NCBI GenBank assembly: GCA_900769345.1 | Contig: CAAGGJ010000118.1 | Location: 1-49,572, forward strand | Direction of reading: 5' to 3' | Length of the DNA: 49,572 nt | Origin: Bacteroidales bacterium | GTDB lineage: Bacteria; Bacteroidota; Bacteroidia; Bacteroidales; Muribaculaceae | Shown here: piece by piece, positions 39,737 through 48,984 of the stretch | Numbering within the stretch: the stretch's first letter is position 1 | How the letters are laid out: every line of letters begins with the position of its first letter | Notes under the pieces: generated by a model | Told to the model about the DNA's origin: nothing | The model's input: the letters and a program-made list of their open reading frames with translations, nothing else | Database searches by the model: none | Translations under genes and position numbers: made by a program

Positions 39737-41629
39737 TTATTTACCTACAATATGCAAGACGGAGCCGGTGGTGGCTTCTACCGGGAATGTAATCTCTCCT
39801 CGAGCGTTGGGCTTAACCGATTTGATGCTTACTCGGTCTTTTGCTTTGGGCGATGACTGATAGTAGAGTGTGGCTTCTGCGGGAGATGTAATGCCGAGGT
39901 CGCTTAACGCTATGGTTATGTTGCGACGATTGCCGGCGTTCATTACAGCCACATACCACTCATTGCCGTTTCGACGAGCTACCACCGAATATTCTTCGAT
40001 GTCGCCTTCAAGGAACCGGCTTTCGTGCCATACTGTGGGTATGGAGGTGTAGAATCGTGTGACATTATCTTCCACAATGATAGGTTGCACCGAACCGGCA
40101 CCACCCATATTGCGTGGCGAGGCTTCGGGACGGTCGTACCAGTAGATAAATTGCCAAGGGCTGTAGAGGCTCACCAGTTTGGCGAGTTGTGCAGCACGGC
40201 CGTTCATCTTTTCGGTGACGCGATCGGAGAAATAGCAGTTGGTGTTGTCGCCTGCACCGCATATATTGCGGTTGTAGAGGGTGTAGATGCTGTGTTTGAG
40301 CGACGGACTTTCTTCGTCGCCGCGAATGCCTTCTTGTGTGATAAGGTTAGGATAGGTGCGCGAATAGCCGGTAGGGCGATATTCGTCGTGTATGTCGACC
40401 ATCAACTCATAGTGCGCGGCTTTGCGCACGGCGTGATGTAACCATGAGGTGGAGTATTGGTCGCCCACATTCACAAATCCATATTTCACGCCTTTCACGC
40501 CCCATTGCTTGAATAGCGGAAGGATTTCGTCGAGTTGGTTGGTGAGTGCTTTTTGATTCACATAAAGTATAATACCCACGCCTTTTGATGATGCGTAATC
40601 GATAACTTTTTGTAGATTTAGCACGCCTTTTGATCGCGCCGGGTCGACTGTAACGGTGGTAGCATCGGACTTGGGGTCGTTTTCCGGTCCATACCAACCG
40701 GCATCATATTCCACATATTCTATGCCATAAGCGGCGGCAAAATCCACGCAAGCTATTCCGCCTTCGGTGGTGAGGGTTACTTCTCGAATCACACGACCGG
40801 GCTTAATCCATGATGTGTCGTCGATTTTGCAGGGCTCGTTGAGGTTGAGTACCATATAGTTATGTTGCAGAATCTCGCTTGGCGACGAGCCTGCTATCAC
40901 ATATCGCCAAGGCGACTGATAGCCCGCCATGTCCAACTTCACTTCACCGCTGAGAGCCGACTGAATGCCACCCGATGAGGCGTGCTTGAGTTTCATACGC
41001 GAGAAGTCTACCAAAGCCGCTTCGCCAATAGCCACATAGCTTTCGGCATTGAGTTTCACCACTTGCGGTCGGTCGGCAGTGCCGTGCACAGCGCCCACGG
41101 TGGTCATTGAGTATTCGCCTTGGGCACGGTCGGTAATCCAAGTCTCAGCCTCGTCGGGCACGCCGAAACGGGTGCACTCGTCGACGAGCGTTTCGTGCCA
41201 AAAATCGGTGTCGTTAAAACGGTAGCGAAATGCCAAACCTTCGTCGTAAAGCCGAATATCGAGCCAAAGTCGTTTGCTGTTCTCGGTAGAACGGATAGCC
41301 AGTTGCAGCGAGTTGTAGCGGTCGGTCACCACGGCCTGTTCGCCGTAGACGGTCTGCCACTGCGAGTTGTGACTCGCTTGCTCACACGCCACTATCTCGT
41401 AATCGCCTTTAATAGCCCCCTGACGAGAGAAACCGAATTGCAGAGCATCTACCGTCATTAGCGTTTTCCCGTTTTGCGATAGCGTGAGCATTATGCTTTG
41501 ACCTTTAGTCTCGGCTTCGATGTGCAATTTGCCCGTAGGGCTGACTAATGATATTGCTTTGAGAGACATGCAACATACAGTAATGGCTACGAGTGTGACT
41601 ATTAGTCTGAAATTCTTCATATTATGCAT
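39737..41629 (-). CDS. GH97 family glycoside hydrolase (SusB-like alpha-glucosidase)
   Basis: The product is 630 residues with a signal peptide (to about residue 25). The GH97 N-terminal beta-sandwich is followed by the (beta/alpha)8 barrel with EYDAGWYGPE, ILYVNQKALTNQLDEILPLFKQWGVKGVKYGFV and VDIHDEYRPTGYSRTYPNLITQEGIRGDEE. At the site of the Asp nucleophile of retaining GH97 enzymes there is Gly384 (KYGF), which fits the inverting, SusB-like subclass. A candidate base is Glu433. It probably cleaves alpha-glucosidic bonds in the periplasm. It lies 24 bp after the GH20 gene. Confidence 0.92.
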   Translation of the reverse strand: MHNMKNFRLIVTLVAITVCCMSLKAISLVSPTGKLHIEAETKGQSIMLTLSQNGKTLMTVDALQFGFSRQGAIKGDYEIVACEQASHNSQWQTVYGEQAVVTDRYNSLQLAIRSTENSKRLWLDIRLYDEGLAFRYRFNDTDFWHETLVDECTRFGVPDEAETWITDRAQGEYSMTTVGAVHGTADRPQVVKLNAESYVAIGEAALVDFSRMKLKHASSGGIQSALSGEVKLDMAGYQSPWRYVIAGSSPSEILQHNYMVLNLNEPCKIDDTSWIKPGRVIREVTLTTEGGIACVDFAAAYGIEYVEYDAGWYGPENDPKSDATTVTVDPARSKGVLNLQKVIDYASSKGVGIILYVNQKALTNQLDEILPLFKQWGVKGVKYGFVNVGDQYSTSWLHHAVRKAAHYELMVDIHDEYRPTGYSRTYPNLITQEGIRGDEESPSLKHSIYTLYNRNICGAGDNTNCYFSDRVTEKMNGRAAQLAKLVSLYSPWQFIYWYDRPEASPRNMGGAGSVQPIIVEDNVTRFYTSIPTVWHESRFLEGDIEEYSVVARRNGNEWYVAVMNAGNRRNITIALSDLGITSPAEATLYYQSSPKAKDRVSIKSVKPNARGEITFPVEATTGSVLHIVGK

Positions 41630-41653
41630 TGAATAATATATCTATCGTAATTA

Positions 41654-43219
41654 TTATCCTTCTTTCAAAATATCTTGTTTGTCGGGACCCCAAGGTTCGG
41701 GAGTGGAGTCGGGGTCAAAAGGATTGTAAAAACCTATGCCTATCGACTTGAGCCAATGAAGCCAGTCGGGCAATTTTTGCTCAAAATCTTCGAAATTTCG
41801 CTTTTCGAGCGGTGTCCAAGCGGCTTCAGCCACGGCGAACAGACGAGGGAATGTCATAAAGTCGAGGCGAGAGCCGTCGGCTATGCGTTCGGTCCAGAGC
41901 GACATTTGCATACCCATAATCTGATTTTCGTAGCCTTTGAAGAGGTGGGCTATGTCGGCGGGGAAGTGATATACTTGGGCAATAGTGTTGCCTTGGCTGT
42001 AACGGCCAATGCGGTGCGAGGCATCTTGCACAAAATCGCCATACATAGGCAGGCGCGGGGTGAGAATTACTCGATAGCCGCGTTCGAGGGCTTTGAGCAG
42101 TTGGTGACGGCGCTCGTGTCGCCACCACATCACTATGGCTTTCTTGGGGCTGACCTCTGAATCCACTATTTCGTCCCAACCAATCATCGTTTTACCTTTC
42201 GATGCCACTATATCGGCAACACGGTGCACAAAATAGTGCTCCAAGCCGCGTTCGTCAACCAGTTGGTGGTCGGTAATAAATTGCTGAATCTCCGGGTCGC
42301 GATACCAGTTTTGGTTGACGTAGTGCACCTCGTCGCCACCGATGTGGATGTAGGGAGCGGGGAAGAGTTGCACCAGTTCATCGAGCACATTGCTGATGAA
42401 AGTGAAGGTAGATTCCTTGCAAGGGTGGAAAGTGAAGCCGTCCCACCGTCCGTCGCCGCCGCCCGACAATTCCGGATAGGCGCGGCAAGCCGAGGTGGCA
42501 TGTCCGGGCATATCAAATTCGGGAACTACCATTATACCGCGTTCGGCTGCGTAAGCCACTATCTCGCGTATCTCGTTTTGAGTGTAGAATCGAGGCTCGG
42601 CATGGGCATCGTGCCAGTTGCCGATGGCACCCTTGCGGGTAAGTTCGGGATATTGCTTGATTTCGATACGCCAACCCGGTTCGTCGGTCAAGTGCCAGTG
42701 AAACACATTGAGTTTCAGGCGATACATCACGTCGAGATATTGTTTCACTTTTTCTTTGCCAAAGAAATGCCGGCTCTCATCGAGCATAAAACCGCGCCAC
42801 GAGTAACCGGGGGCATCATCGATGTGGCAAGCTTCTACTTTGCCCTTGCCGGCATCGGCGAGTTGCAATAATGAGGATTGCGCATATCTCAATCCTCTTG
42901 CCGACTGTGCGCTCATCACCACGCTATCGGGCATAACTCGGATAGAATATGCCTCAGAGAGTGAGTCGGCTGGGGCTGTGAGACTAAAAATCACTGTGCC
43001 TCGTTTGCTTTTGGGCAACCGCTTGCGCTCGTTGAGTGCGGTGCGAAATTGTGCTGCTGCTTTCTCGGCTTCGGGGCAATCGGCTACAATATTCACTCCG
43101 CGCGACAGCACAAATTCGCCGCTATGGCGTTCGCATTTATTTGGCTCCGGCAAGAGTTGCTGCGCACGCATAAGGCATGCAGGTAGCATTATTGCTAAAA
43201 TAATGATTAATCGCATCAT
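41654..43219 (-). CDS. GH20 beta-N-acetylhexosaminidase
   Basis: The product is 521 residues with a signal peptide (MMRLIIILAIMLPACLMRAQ). The GH20b N-terminal domain precedes the catalytic barrel with FMLDESRHFFGKEKVKQYLDVMYRLKLNVFHWHLTDEPGWRIE and the catalytic pair Asp296-Glu297 in HIGGDEV. It removes terminal GlcNAc or GalNAc, using the substrate acetamido group, from host or microbial glycans in the periplasm. It is the middle gene of the three-gene operon. Confidence 0.95.
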   Translation of the reverse strand: MMRLIIILAIMLPACLMRAQQLLPEPNKCERHSGEFVLSRGVNIVADCPEAEKAAAQFRTALNERKRLPKSKRGTVIFSLTAPADSLSEAYSIRVMPDSVVMSAQSARGLRYAQSSLLQLADAGKGKVEACHIDDAPGYSWRGFMLDESRHFFGKEKVKQYLDVMYRLKLNVFHWHLTDEPGWRIEIKQYPELTRKGAIGNWHDAHAEPRFYTQNEIREIVAYAAERGIMVVPEFDMPGHATSACRAYPELSGGGDGRWDGFTFHPCKESTFTFISNVLDELVQLFPAPYIHIGGDEVHYVNQNWYRDPEIQQFITDHQLVDERGLEHYFVHRVADIVASKGKTMIGWDEIVDSEVSPKKAIVMWWRHERRHQLLKALERGYRVILTPRLPMYGDFVQDASHRIGRYSQGNTIAQVYHFPADIAHLFKGYENQIMGMQMSLWTERIADGSRLDFMTFPRLFAVAEAAWTPLEKRNFEDFEQKLPDWLHWLKSIGIGFYNPFDPDSTPEPWGPDKQDILKEG

Positions 43220-43234
43220 TGACGTAATGTGTTG

Positions 43235-45727
43235 TTATTTAGCCGATTTTATAATTCCGCTGAATGCATATACATTGCCTGAGAAATCCACGGCAAAGAG
43301 CGTATTGCCAGATGCAGCCATCGACGCAAATACCGGAGCACCGGTGAAGTGGCGCCATTGCAGACGGCCGTCGTTGGCGCTGATGGCATAGATGTAGCCG
43401 TCGGAAGCACCCATATAAATGGTGTCGCCCGCAAGTATGGCACTTGTTTCTACCGTTGCAGGATTGTTGCCCACATAGGGAGCCGACCAGATGAGTGCCG
43501 TGCCGGTGCGGAAGTGCCATTTCTCCTCATAGCTGTCGCGGCTGAGGGCTGCAATGCCGCTATCCGATGTGCCAAAGATGATTTCCGTGGGTGTTACCAA
43601 TGGCACGGTCGACACGTTGGCATCGTAATTGAGTTTCTTTTTCACAATCACGCGTCCGGTCTTCGATTCGATAACGAACAGGTAGCGCATCGACACGAGA
43701 TACATCACATCGCCCCACATGGCAGGCGATGAAGAGCGTTGCCACAACTCGCCGTCGGTGGAATTCCAGAGTTTCTTGCCTGTGGCGGCATCGTTGCCGT
43801 AGAGAGCACCCCAATGGGCATGGCCTACAAGCACACCATTATCGCCGAGCGATAGGGTAGCTGTGCAGCCTTCGCCGCGATTCCAGCTGTCGTTTTGCCA
43901 TAATTGTTTGCCTGTGGCGGCATCGTAGGCTGCGAGAGCCTTTCCGGTGCCGGCATATACTATGCCGTTGTGGCCGATTAAGCCGTCGTTGATGGCAGGA
44001 ACTGCACCCACCTTCATATCCTTTTTCCAAATTATTTCACCGCTTTTGGCATCGATGGAATAGAGTATGCCGCGCACATCTTGAGCAAACACATGTCCTG
44101 CCTCGATGGTGATGCTGTTGCGAATAGATGAGCCCACAGGGCAGCGCCATGCTATTTTGCCCGTGGTGGCGTCGATGCGTACCACTGAGGCTTTGCCGGT
44201 CTCGTTTTCATCGGTGGTAGCCACAAATACAGCGCCGTCGTAGATTAATGGCGATGACATATAAATGTTTTCGCCCACATTTTTTACCCAAGCCAAGCGA
44301 GGCTCGGCTATGGTGTCGGCAAGCGACATAGTGTGCGATGCATTACCCACAAGATTGGTCCAAGGTTTATCGACCTTAACTTCGGGCGCCGAAGGTTCAT
44401 ACACAAATGATTGCTGACACTTGGAGTTTTCGCCATTGGCATAGGTTGCCTCTACGCTTACGGTGATATATTGACCTGCCAAGTGCTTGGGCAAGTGCAT
44501 CTCTGCCGACCAGTTGAAATCGGTGTTACGGCGCAGCGGAGCATCGCTTATAATGCGTTTGCCGCCGTGATAGCACGAATATTTCACCGCCGTGGCATGA
44601 CTGACGGTGTTATATACATTCACATTCAAAGGCACAGCGCCCGAAGCCGTCACCGGAGCTCGATGATTCATTATCGAGGCGATTGCCATCACTTTGTCGA
44701 GATAAGTATATACGAAATTAGACGTAAAGTCGCCCTTAGCATCGATATTCATCACACGAAAAGCCGATGAGGCGTGGTCGATGCCGCCATACACCGGAGT
44801 CGACGAGCAGATGCTGCTAACGCCAGTCGATTCGTGACGATAGATGTGATTGACGTGCCAGTGACCATAGAGCCATGCCTTGAGATTATGCTCCGGAAGG
44901 TCGATATAGCGGTCATCGCCGAGAGGCAGACGGAAAGTCTCCATATCGTCGGCAACGCTATGGTTAAAGATGTAGACAGCCTTCGATTTCGGCACATATC
45001 TCAAATCGTTTTCCATCCAGCGATACACATCTTTGCGGCGATAGCTTGGCATATAGTCGCCGCCGTACATCGGAGTGACTATGTAATGCGCATTGCCCAC
45101 CTCGAAGGAGTAGAAAGTAGGGCCATAATACTGCTCGAACATCTCCTCGCCATAATTTCCGCGCACAAGGTCGTGATTGCCAATGGCGTAGAACACCTGA
45201 GTTTCGGGCATATTAGCCGAATTCATCACCTGTATGTGGCTCTTTAGACCGTTAGGATAGCAGATGTCGCCCGTGTGGATGATAAAAGCCACCTGCTCGT
45301 TGGCGCAATAATTGCGCAACTTATCGGTCCATTGCTCCTGACCGGCGGTAGTGCCTATTTCAGTGTCGGAGATGTGGATAAAACTATGGCTGCCATCGCC
45401 CTGGATGCCACCGGAGTAGGGCAGCAAGCCGAAATTATAGTCCTTGTCGACACCATCGATGCGTTGATAGTAAGCATTGAGAGTTTTGTAGCCCGAAGGC
45501 GTGGTAATCTGCACAAAACGCATCTTTTCGTGACCGGGTAGCGAGAATTGTCCCTTGGCGTCGGTCAGCACCACATTGAGCCCGTCGTTAACTGCAACGC
45601 CCTTCATCGTGCGTTCGCCCTTGTCGAAAATGCCATTACGGTTGGCATCGACATACACAGTGCCGCGATACTGAGCCAAAGCTGCAATAGGCAAAGCCAT
45701 CAAAATTGCTAATAAGATTCTTTTCAT
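43235..45727 (-). CDS. Secreted metallophosphoesterase with PQQ-type beta-propeller
   Basis: The product is 830 residues. A signal peptide (1-18) is followed by an SdrD/CNA-B-like beta domain (20-100: YRGTVYVDANRNGIFDKGE). A calcineurin-like phosphoesterase domain comes next, with ISDTE (120-124), GDICY (153-157), GNHD (184-187) and YGHWH. The first motif has Glu123 in the place of the usual His. From about residue 470 repeated PQQ/quinoprotein blades follow (GKIAWRCPVGSSI, GEIIWKKDMKVGAVP, GKQLWQNDSW, GKKLWNSTDGELW). The propeller probably binds protein or glycan rather than PQQ. The function in the glycan operon is unknown. Confidence 0.85.
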   Translation of the reverse strand: MKRILLAILMALPIAALAQYRGTVYVDANRNGIFDKGERTMKGVAVNDGLNVVLTDAKGQFSLPGHEKMRFVQITTPSGYKTLNAYYQRIDGVDKDYNFGLLPYSGGIQGDGSHSFIHISDTEIGTTAGQEQWTDKLRNYCANEQVAFIIHTGDICYPNGLKSHIQVMNSANMPETQVFYAIGNHDLVRGNYGEEMFEQYYGPTFYSFEVGNAHYIVTPMYGGDYMPSYRRKDVYRWMENDLRYVPKSKAVYIFNHSVADDMETFRLPLGDDRYIDLPEHNLKAWLYGHWHVNHIYRHESTGVSSICSSTPVYGGIDHASSAFRVMNIDAKGDFTSNFVYTYLDKVMAIASIMNHRAPVTASGAVPLNVNVYNTVSHATAVKYSCYHGGKRIISDAPLRRNTDFNWSAEMHLPKHLAGQYITVSVEATYANGENSKCQQSFVYEPSAPEVKVDKPWTNLVGNASHTMSLADTIAEPRLAWVKNVGENIYMSSPLIYDGAVFVATTDENETGKASVVRIDATTGKIAWRCPVGSSIRNSITIEAGHVFAQDVRGILYSIDAKSGEIIWKKDMKVGAVPAINDGLIGHNGIVYAGTGKALAAYDAATGKQLWQNDSWNRGEGCTATLSLGDNGVLVGHAHWGALYGNDAATGKKLWNSTDGELWQRSSSPAMWGDVMYLVSMRYLFVIESKTGRVIVKKKLNYDANVSTVPLVTPTEIIFGTSDSGIAALSRDSYEEKWHFRTGTALIWSAPYVGNNPATVETSAILAGDTIYMGASDGYIYAISANDGRLQWRHFTGAPVFASMAASGNTLFAVDFSGNVYAFSGIIKSAK

Positions 45728-45801
45728 AAATTATAAATGGTTATAAGTTTAGTTTCAGTCCCGTAAAGTTACAAAAAAATCCCCACACCACAGCAAAATA
45801 A

Positions 45802-45957
45802 CTCACACGGATAACGCAAATTATAATCTCACACAGATAAAACAGATAATGCAGATGGGATTATCACACAGATAAAAATCTCACACGGATGGCATAAATT
45901 ATAATCTCACACAGATAACACAGATAATGCAGATGGGATTATCACACAGATAAAAAT
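45802..45957. repeat. Two 78-bp tandem repeats
   Basis: 45,802-45,879 and 45,880-45,957 are near-identical. They differ only at AACGC/GGCAT within the first 20 bp and AAA/ACA in the middle. Each contains CTCACACGG and two CACACAGATAA words. A third copy begins (CTCAC at 45,958) but is lost. Confidence 0.9.
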
Positions 45958-45980
45958 CTCACTAACAAGCAAAATAATCC

Positions 45981-46020
45981 GAGAAATCTGTGAAATCTGT
46001 GAGAGAAAAATCACCCGTGT
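45981..46020. repeat. Inverted counterpart of the tandem repeats
   Basis: GAGAAATCTGTGAAATCTGTGAG and CACCCGTGT carry the complement of the CACACAGAT and ACACGG words of the tandem repeats. The whole block can therefore fold as an imperfect stem-loop. Such words are common between genes in Bacteroidales. Confidence 0.55.
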
Positions 46021-46055
46021 TAAAACCCATCAACAGTGTGGGGATCCGTGTTCTC

Positions 46056-46078
46056 AAAAAAAAACCGCCGAGGGCGGT
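46056..46078 (-). terminator. Terminator of the polysaccharide operon
   Basis: On the minus strand ACCGCC-CTC-GGCGGT is followed by nine T (complement of 46,056-46,064). It lies 44 bp after the last glycosyltransferase stop codon and is a strong intrinsic terminator. Confidence 0.85.
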
Positions 46079-46121
46079 GGTGCTCTTGGCGGTGATATGT
46101 TGATGTGTGAAGATGCCGACG

Positions 46122-46955
46122 TTATTTCTGCATCATACGGCAAAAACGGCCTTTTATCAGCTCCAACACCTTATAACAATAGCGCAACGATATCAAAAAA
46201 TAATTGGAATACACGCCATTCTCGCGGAAGGCGCGCATGTGGTCGCGATTGATCTGCCGATGGCTTGCCATGCCGCTCGATGAGGCTCCACCGGTGCGCA
46301 TCGTCACAAAATCGCGATGGATATAGCGCGTGACTATGCGATTGACATAAATCAAGCGCAGCAAGCACTCAAAGTCGGCTGCAATGCGATAAGTGGTATT
46401 GAAAAATGCGCAATCAGGATTGCCCTTAAAGTCCTCAATCCGACGCCCATCGAGACGATACTTCTCATAAGTGCTACGGCGGCAATAAAAGCTCGGGTGC
46501 GCAGGCATAAAGCCCAAACGCATCTGCCAACGCCTGAAGCGACGGCTGCTATAATAGCGCACATGCTTCGACATATCGTGCTCGTCGACGTAATGCACAT
46601 CGCCATACACCGCATCGATGTCGCTGTGGCGCTCAAACTCCGCAGCCACGGTGCTCAGAATATCGCCGGCAGTGTAGAAATCATCGCTGTTCAAGATGCC
46701 CACCACATCGCCCGTGGCGGCAGCTATACCCTGATTCATAGCGTCGTAGATACCCTTATCAGCCTCCGCAATGATGCGCATACGCCCACCAAACCGCGGC
46801 TCATAACGCCTACAAATCTCCAGTGTATCATCCACGCTCCCACCATCCTTAACAATCAACTCATAATCGCCATAGTCCTGCCCCAAAACACTCTCCAAAG
46901 TGTCAGCAACAGTCCTAACGCTATTAAACGTAGCAGTAATTATCGAGATTTTCAT
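46122..46955 (-). CDS. Glycosyltransferase, family 2
   Basis: The product is 277 residues. The GT-A fold starts at residue 1 (MKISIITATFNSVRTVADTLESVLGQDY), with KDGGSVDDT and the metal-binding NSDDF (about 90-94) and later YGDVHYV. It should add a sugar to a surface polysaccharide or LPS precursor at the cytoplasmic face. The C-terminal part has no membrane segment. It is 29 bp after the epimerase gene and is the last gene of the operon. Its codon use is more GC-rich than its upstream neighbours. Confidence 0.92.
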   Translation of the reverse strand: MKISIITATFNSVRTVADTLESVLGQDYGDYELIVKDGGSVDDTLEICRRYEPRFGGRMRIIAEADKGIYDAMNQGIAAATGDVVGILNSDDFYTAGDILSTVAAEFERHSDIDAVYGDVHYVDEHDMSKHVRYYSSRRFRRWQMRLGFMPAHPSFYCRRSTYEKYRLDGRRIEDFKGNPDCAFFNTTYRIAADFECLLRLIYVNRIVTRYIHRDFVTMRTGGASSSGMASHRQINRDHMRAFRENGVYSNYFLISLRYCYKVLELIKGRFCRMMQK

Positions 46956-46984
46956 AAAAATGGATTTTTGTCAAATAGATGTCT

Positions 46985-47935
46985 TTAATGTTCTGACATC
47001 CATTTTAATGTCCTTTTGATGCCTTCTACTCTGTTAATTGGAGGGTTGGGCGCAATTCTATAAGTGTTATCAAGGTTGATTATGTTGTTAGTTGACATAT
47101 TTTTAAGGCGGAAAGATGTCATTGGAAAGTGAATCCCTAAATATTTAAGAATATCACCAAAGTAAGCAGCGCAACGAATAACCCACAGTGGAATTCTTTT
47201 TATTTTGTAACCAATTTCTTTTGCTATTTCATTTGCCCAATCTTCTATGAAAATGGGAGGTCTATCGCCTAGATAGAATACCTTGTTATTATCATCTAAT
47301 GTATCTGTGAATAATAATTGCTCGATTTGATATACTGCGTTTTCGATATAACCATAAGTTTTAGTACATGCTGTATGACCGATGTGAAAATACATTCTTT
47401 TCTTAACCATATCGAAAAAATTACGATATGGTACTCCAAACCAAGCGCCCCACATACTTGTTGGCCTTAATATTGCCCAATCGCAATTTGGCCGATTGGA
47501 CCATGTTATGTTTTCGGTTTCAACTTTACTTTTACCATACCATGTAGTTGGGTAATAGTCTGTTTGGTGCTTTGGCATATATCCGGCTTTGCAGACAAGC
47601 ATAGACGATGCAATTAGTATTTTTTTTAAGTTAGGACATTTTTTTGCAGCGGATAATACATTCTTTACGCCACTAATATTTGCATCATAACTGTCTATAT
47701 CCTTGCCGTCAAGGTCGGTTCGGGCTGCGAGGTGGATAATATAATCTGGATTGAAATCTTGAAATGCTTTTATTGTTACATTTTCGTCAGTTATGTCTAT
47801 TTTCTTCCAATACTTTTTGTGCAATTTACACCTTGGCGGAAGTATGTCGATGTTGACAACTTCTGCCTTAGAAGAAAAGTATTCAATGACATTTGTTCCA
47901 ATAAATCCAGATCCTCCGGTTATTAGAATATTCAT
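46985..47935 (-). CDS. NAD-dependent epimerase/dehydratase (extended SDR)
   Basis: The product is 316 residues. The Rossmann motif is GGSGFIG (7-13), followed by DYIIHLAA, the active-site Ser in IASSML and the YxxxK motif in WYGKSK. It makes or modifies a nucleotide sugar for the polysaccharide. The C-terminal substrate domain is present (FYLGDRPPIFIEDWANEIAKEIG). Its start overlaps the preceding glycosyltransferase stop by ATGA. The substrate cannot be told from sequence. Confidence 0.9.
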   Translation of the reverse strand: MNILITGGSGFIGTNVIEYFSSKAEVVNIDILPPRCKLHKKYWKKIDITDENVTIKAFQDFNPDYIIHLAARTDLDGKDIDSYDANISGVKNVLSAAKKCPNLKKILIASSMLVCKAGYMPKHQTDYYPTTWYGKSKVETENITWSNRPNCDWAILRPTSMWGAWFGVPYRNFFDMVKKRMYFHIGHTACTKTYGYIENAVYQIEQLLFTDTLDDNNKVFYLGDRPPIFIEDWANEIAKEIGYKIKRIPLWVIRCAAYFGDILKYLGIHFPMTSFRLKNMSTNNIINLDNTYRIAPNPPINRVEGIKRTLKWMSEH

Positions 47936-48984
47936 TTAAGTACTTCGTTATATATGTTTATGTGATTTTTGTAAAATGCCTCAGGCGAATAATCTGATTC
48001 AAATCTTGCTTTAGCTTTGGCTCCAAATAACTCTATTTGTGGAATTAGTTTTAAAAAGCCAGAAACAAAACTATCTATATCATTTTCTTGACATATCATT
48101 ATTTCTTCCTCGGTGAAGATTTCTTTAAACACCTTGATGTCAGACGATATTATTGCTTTACCATATGATGCAGCTTCCAACATTGCTAAAGGAAAACCTT
48201 CGCTATGGCTTGGAATACAAAAAATGTCTATATATGGTAGATATCTATACCCGTCTATTCTGTTGCCAATAAAATACACTCGATTAGTCAAACTTAGTTT
48301 TTCTACAAGTTCTTTAAGTTTAGTAACCCCTTGACCATCTCCAATTATTAGGTAGCAAATGTTCTTTGGCAATTGAGGCAAAGCCTCGACTATTTGATTT
48401 AACCCTTTTCTGTCTGTAACTCTGCATATTGAGCAACATACGACATTAAATTGCTGGTGTAAATTGTCGATAATATCTTTGTCTGATAAAGGTATCGATA
48501 TAGATTTATCTAACACTCTTGTATTATATGCAATTCTCAACTTCTTATTACAGAACCACCTACTATAATATCTTTTGGCAGACTTGTTAAGTACTATAAT
48601 TCTGTCGTTCCTGTATCTTGATAATTGCCAAATTATGCCTCCTATTATGCCTTTAAATTTGCCGTGGTCTGAAATAAGATCTTGGAAAACGAAATTGTGT
48701 ATAGTGCAAATTAGCTTTGTCCTTATGAAAAAAGGTTTACGTAAGAATGCGTAGATATCAGGCCTTAAACTATGGGTATGGACTAAATCGAAGTCTTTAA
48801 AAGGGATACTTTCGCTAAAAGTGATTTTCTGAGTATCACATGGAAATGTATGCTCATTAGGCTTTGTATCGAAATAATAGACTTTACAATAATGGCCATG
48901 AGCCATCATTACTTTAACTAGATCCATTACTACATTTGCAGGACCCTCCTGGGCTAATGAAGTAATAATATATGCAATTTTCAT
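47932..48984 (-). CDS. Glycosyltransferase, family 4 (GT-B fold)
   Basis: The product is 350 residues. The N-terminal domain (MKIAYIITSLAQEGPANVVMDLVKVMM) and C-terminal domain (FNVVCCSICRVTDRKGLNQIVEALPQL, YLPYIDIFCIPSHSEGFPLAMLEAASYGKAIISSD) have the GT4 layout, with the E-x7-E nucleotide-sugar site (EGFPLAMLE). It is probably a polysaccharide glycosyltransferase. ATGA overlaps at both ends of the gene indicate translational coupling in the operon. Confidence 0.92.
   Translation of the reverse strand: MKIAYIITSLAQEGPANVVMDLVKVMMAHGHYCKVYYFDTKPNEHTFPCDTQKITFSESIPFKDFDLVHTHSLRPDIYAFLRKPFFIRTKLICTIHNFVFQDLISDHGKFKGIIGGIIWQLSRYRNDRIIVLNKSAKRYYSRWFCNKKLRIAYNTRVLDKSISIPLSDKDIIDNLHQQFNVVCCSICRVTDRKGLNQIVEALPQLPKNICYLIIGDGQGVTKLKELVEKLSLTNRVYFIGNRIDGYRYLPYIDIFCIPSHSEGFPLAMLEAASYGKAIISSDIKVFKEIFTEEEIMICQENDIDSFVSGFLKLIPQIELFGAKAKARFESDYSPEAFYKNHINIYNEVLK

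Larger units (their letters stand above)
45728..46121. other. Repeat-rich intergenic region between glycan and polysaccharide operons
   Basis: The 394-bp gap holds the 78-bp tandem repeats (45,802-45,957), an inverted CACAGAT/ATCTGTG-containing segment (45,981-46,020) and the terminator of the polysaccharide operon (46,056-46,078). No gene is seen. A promoter for the phosphoesterase gene is not evident. Confidence 0.6.
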
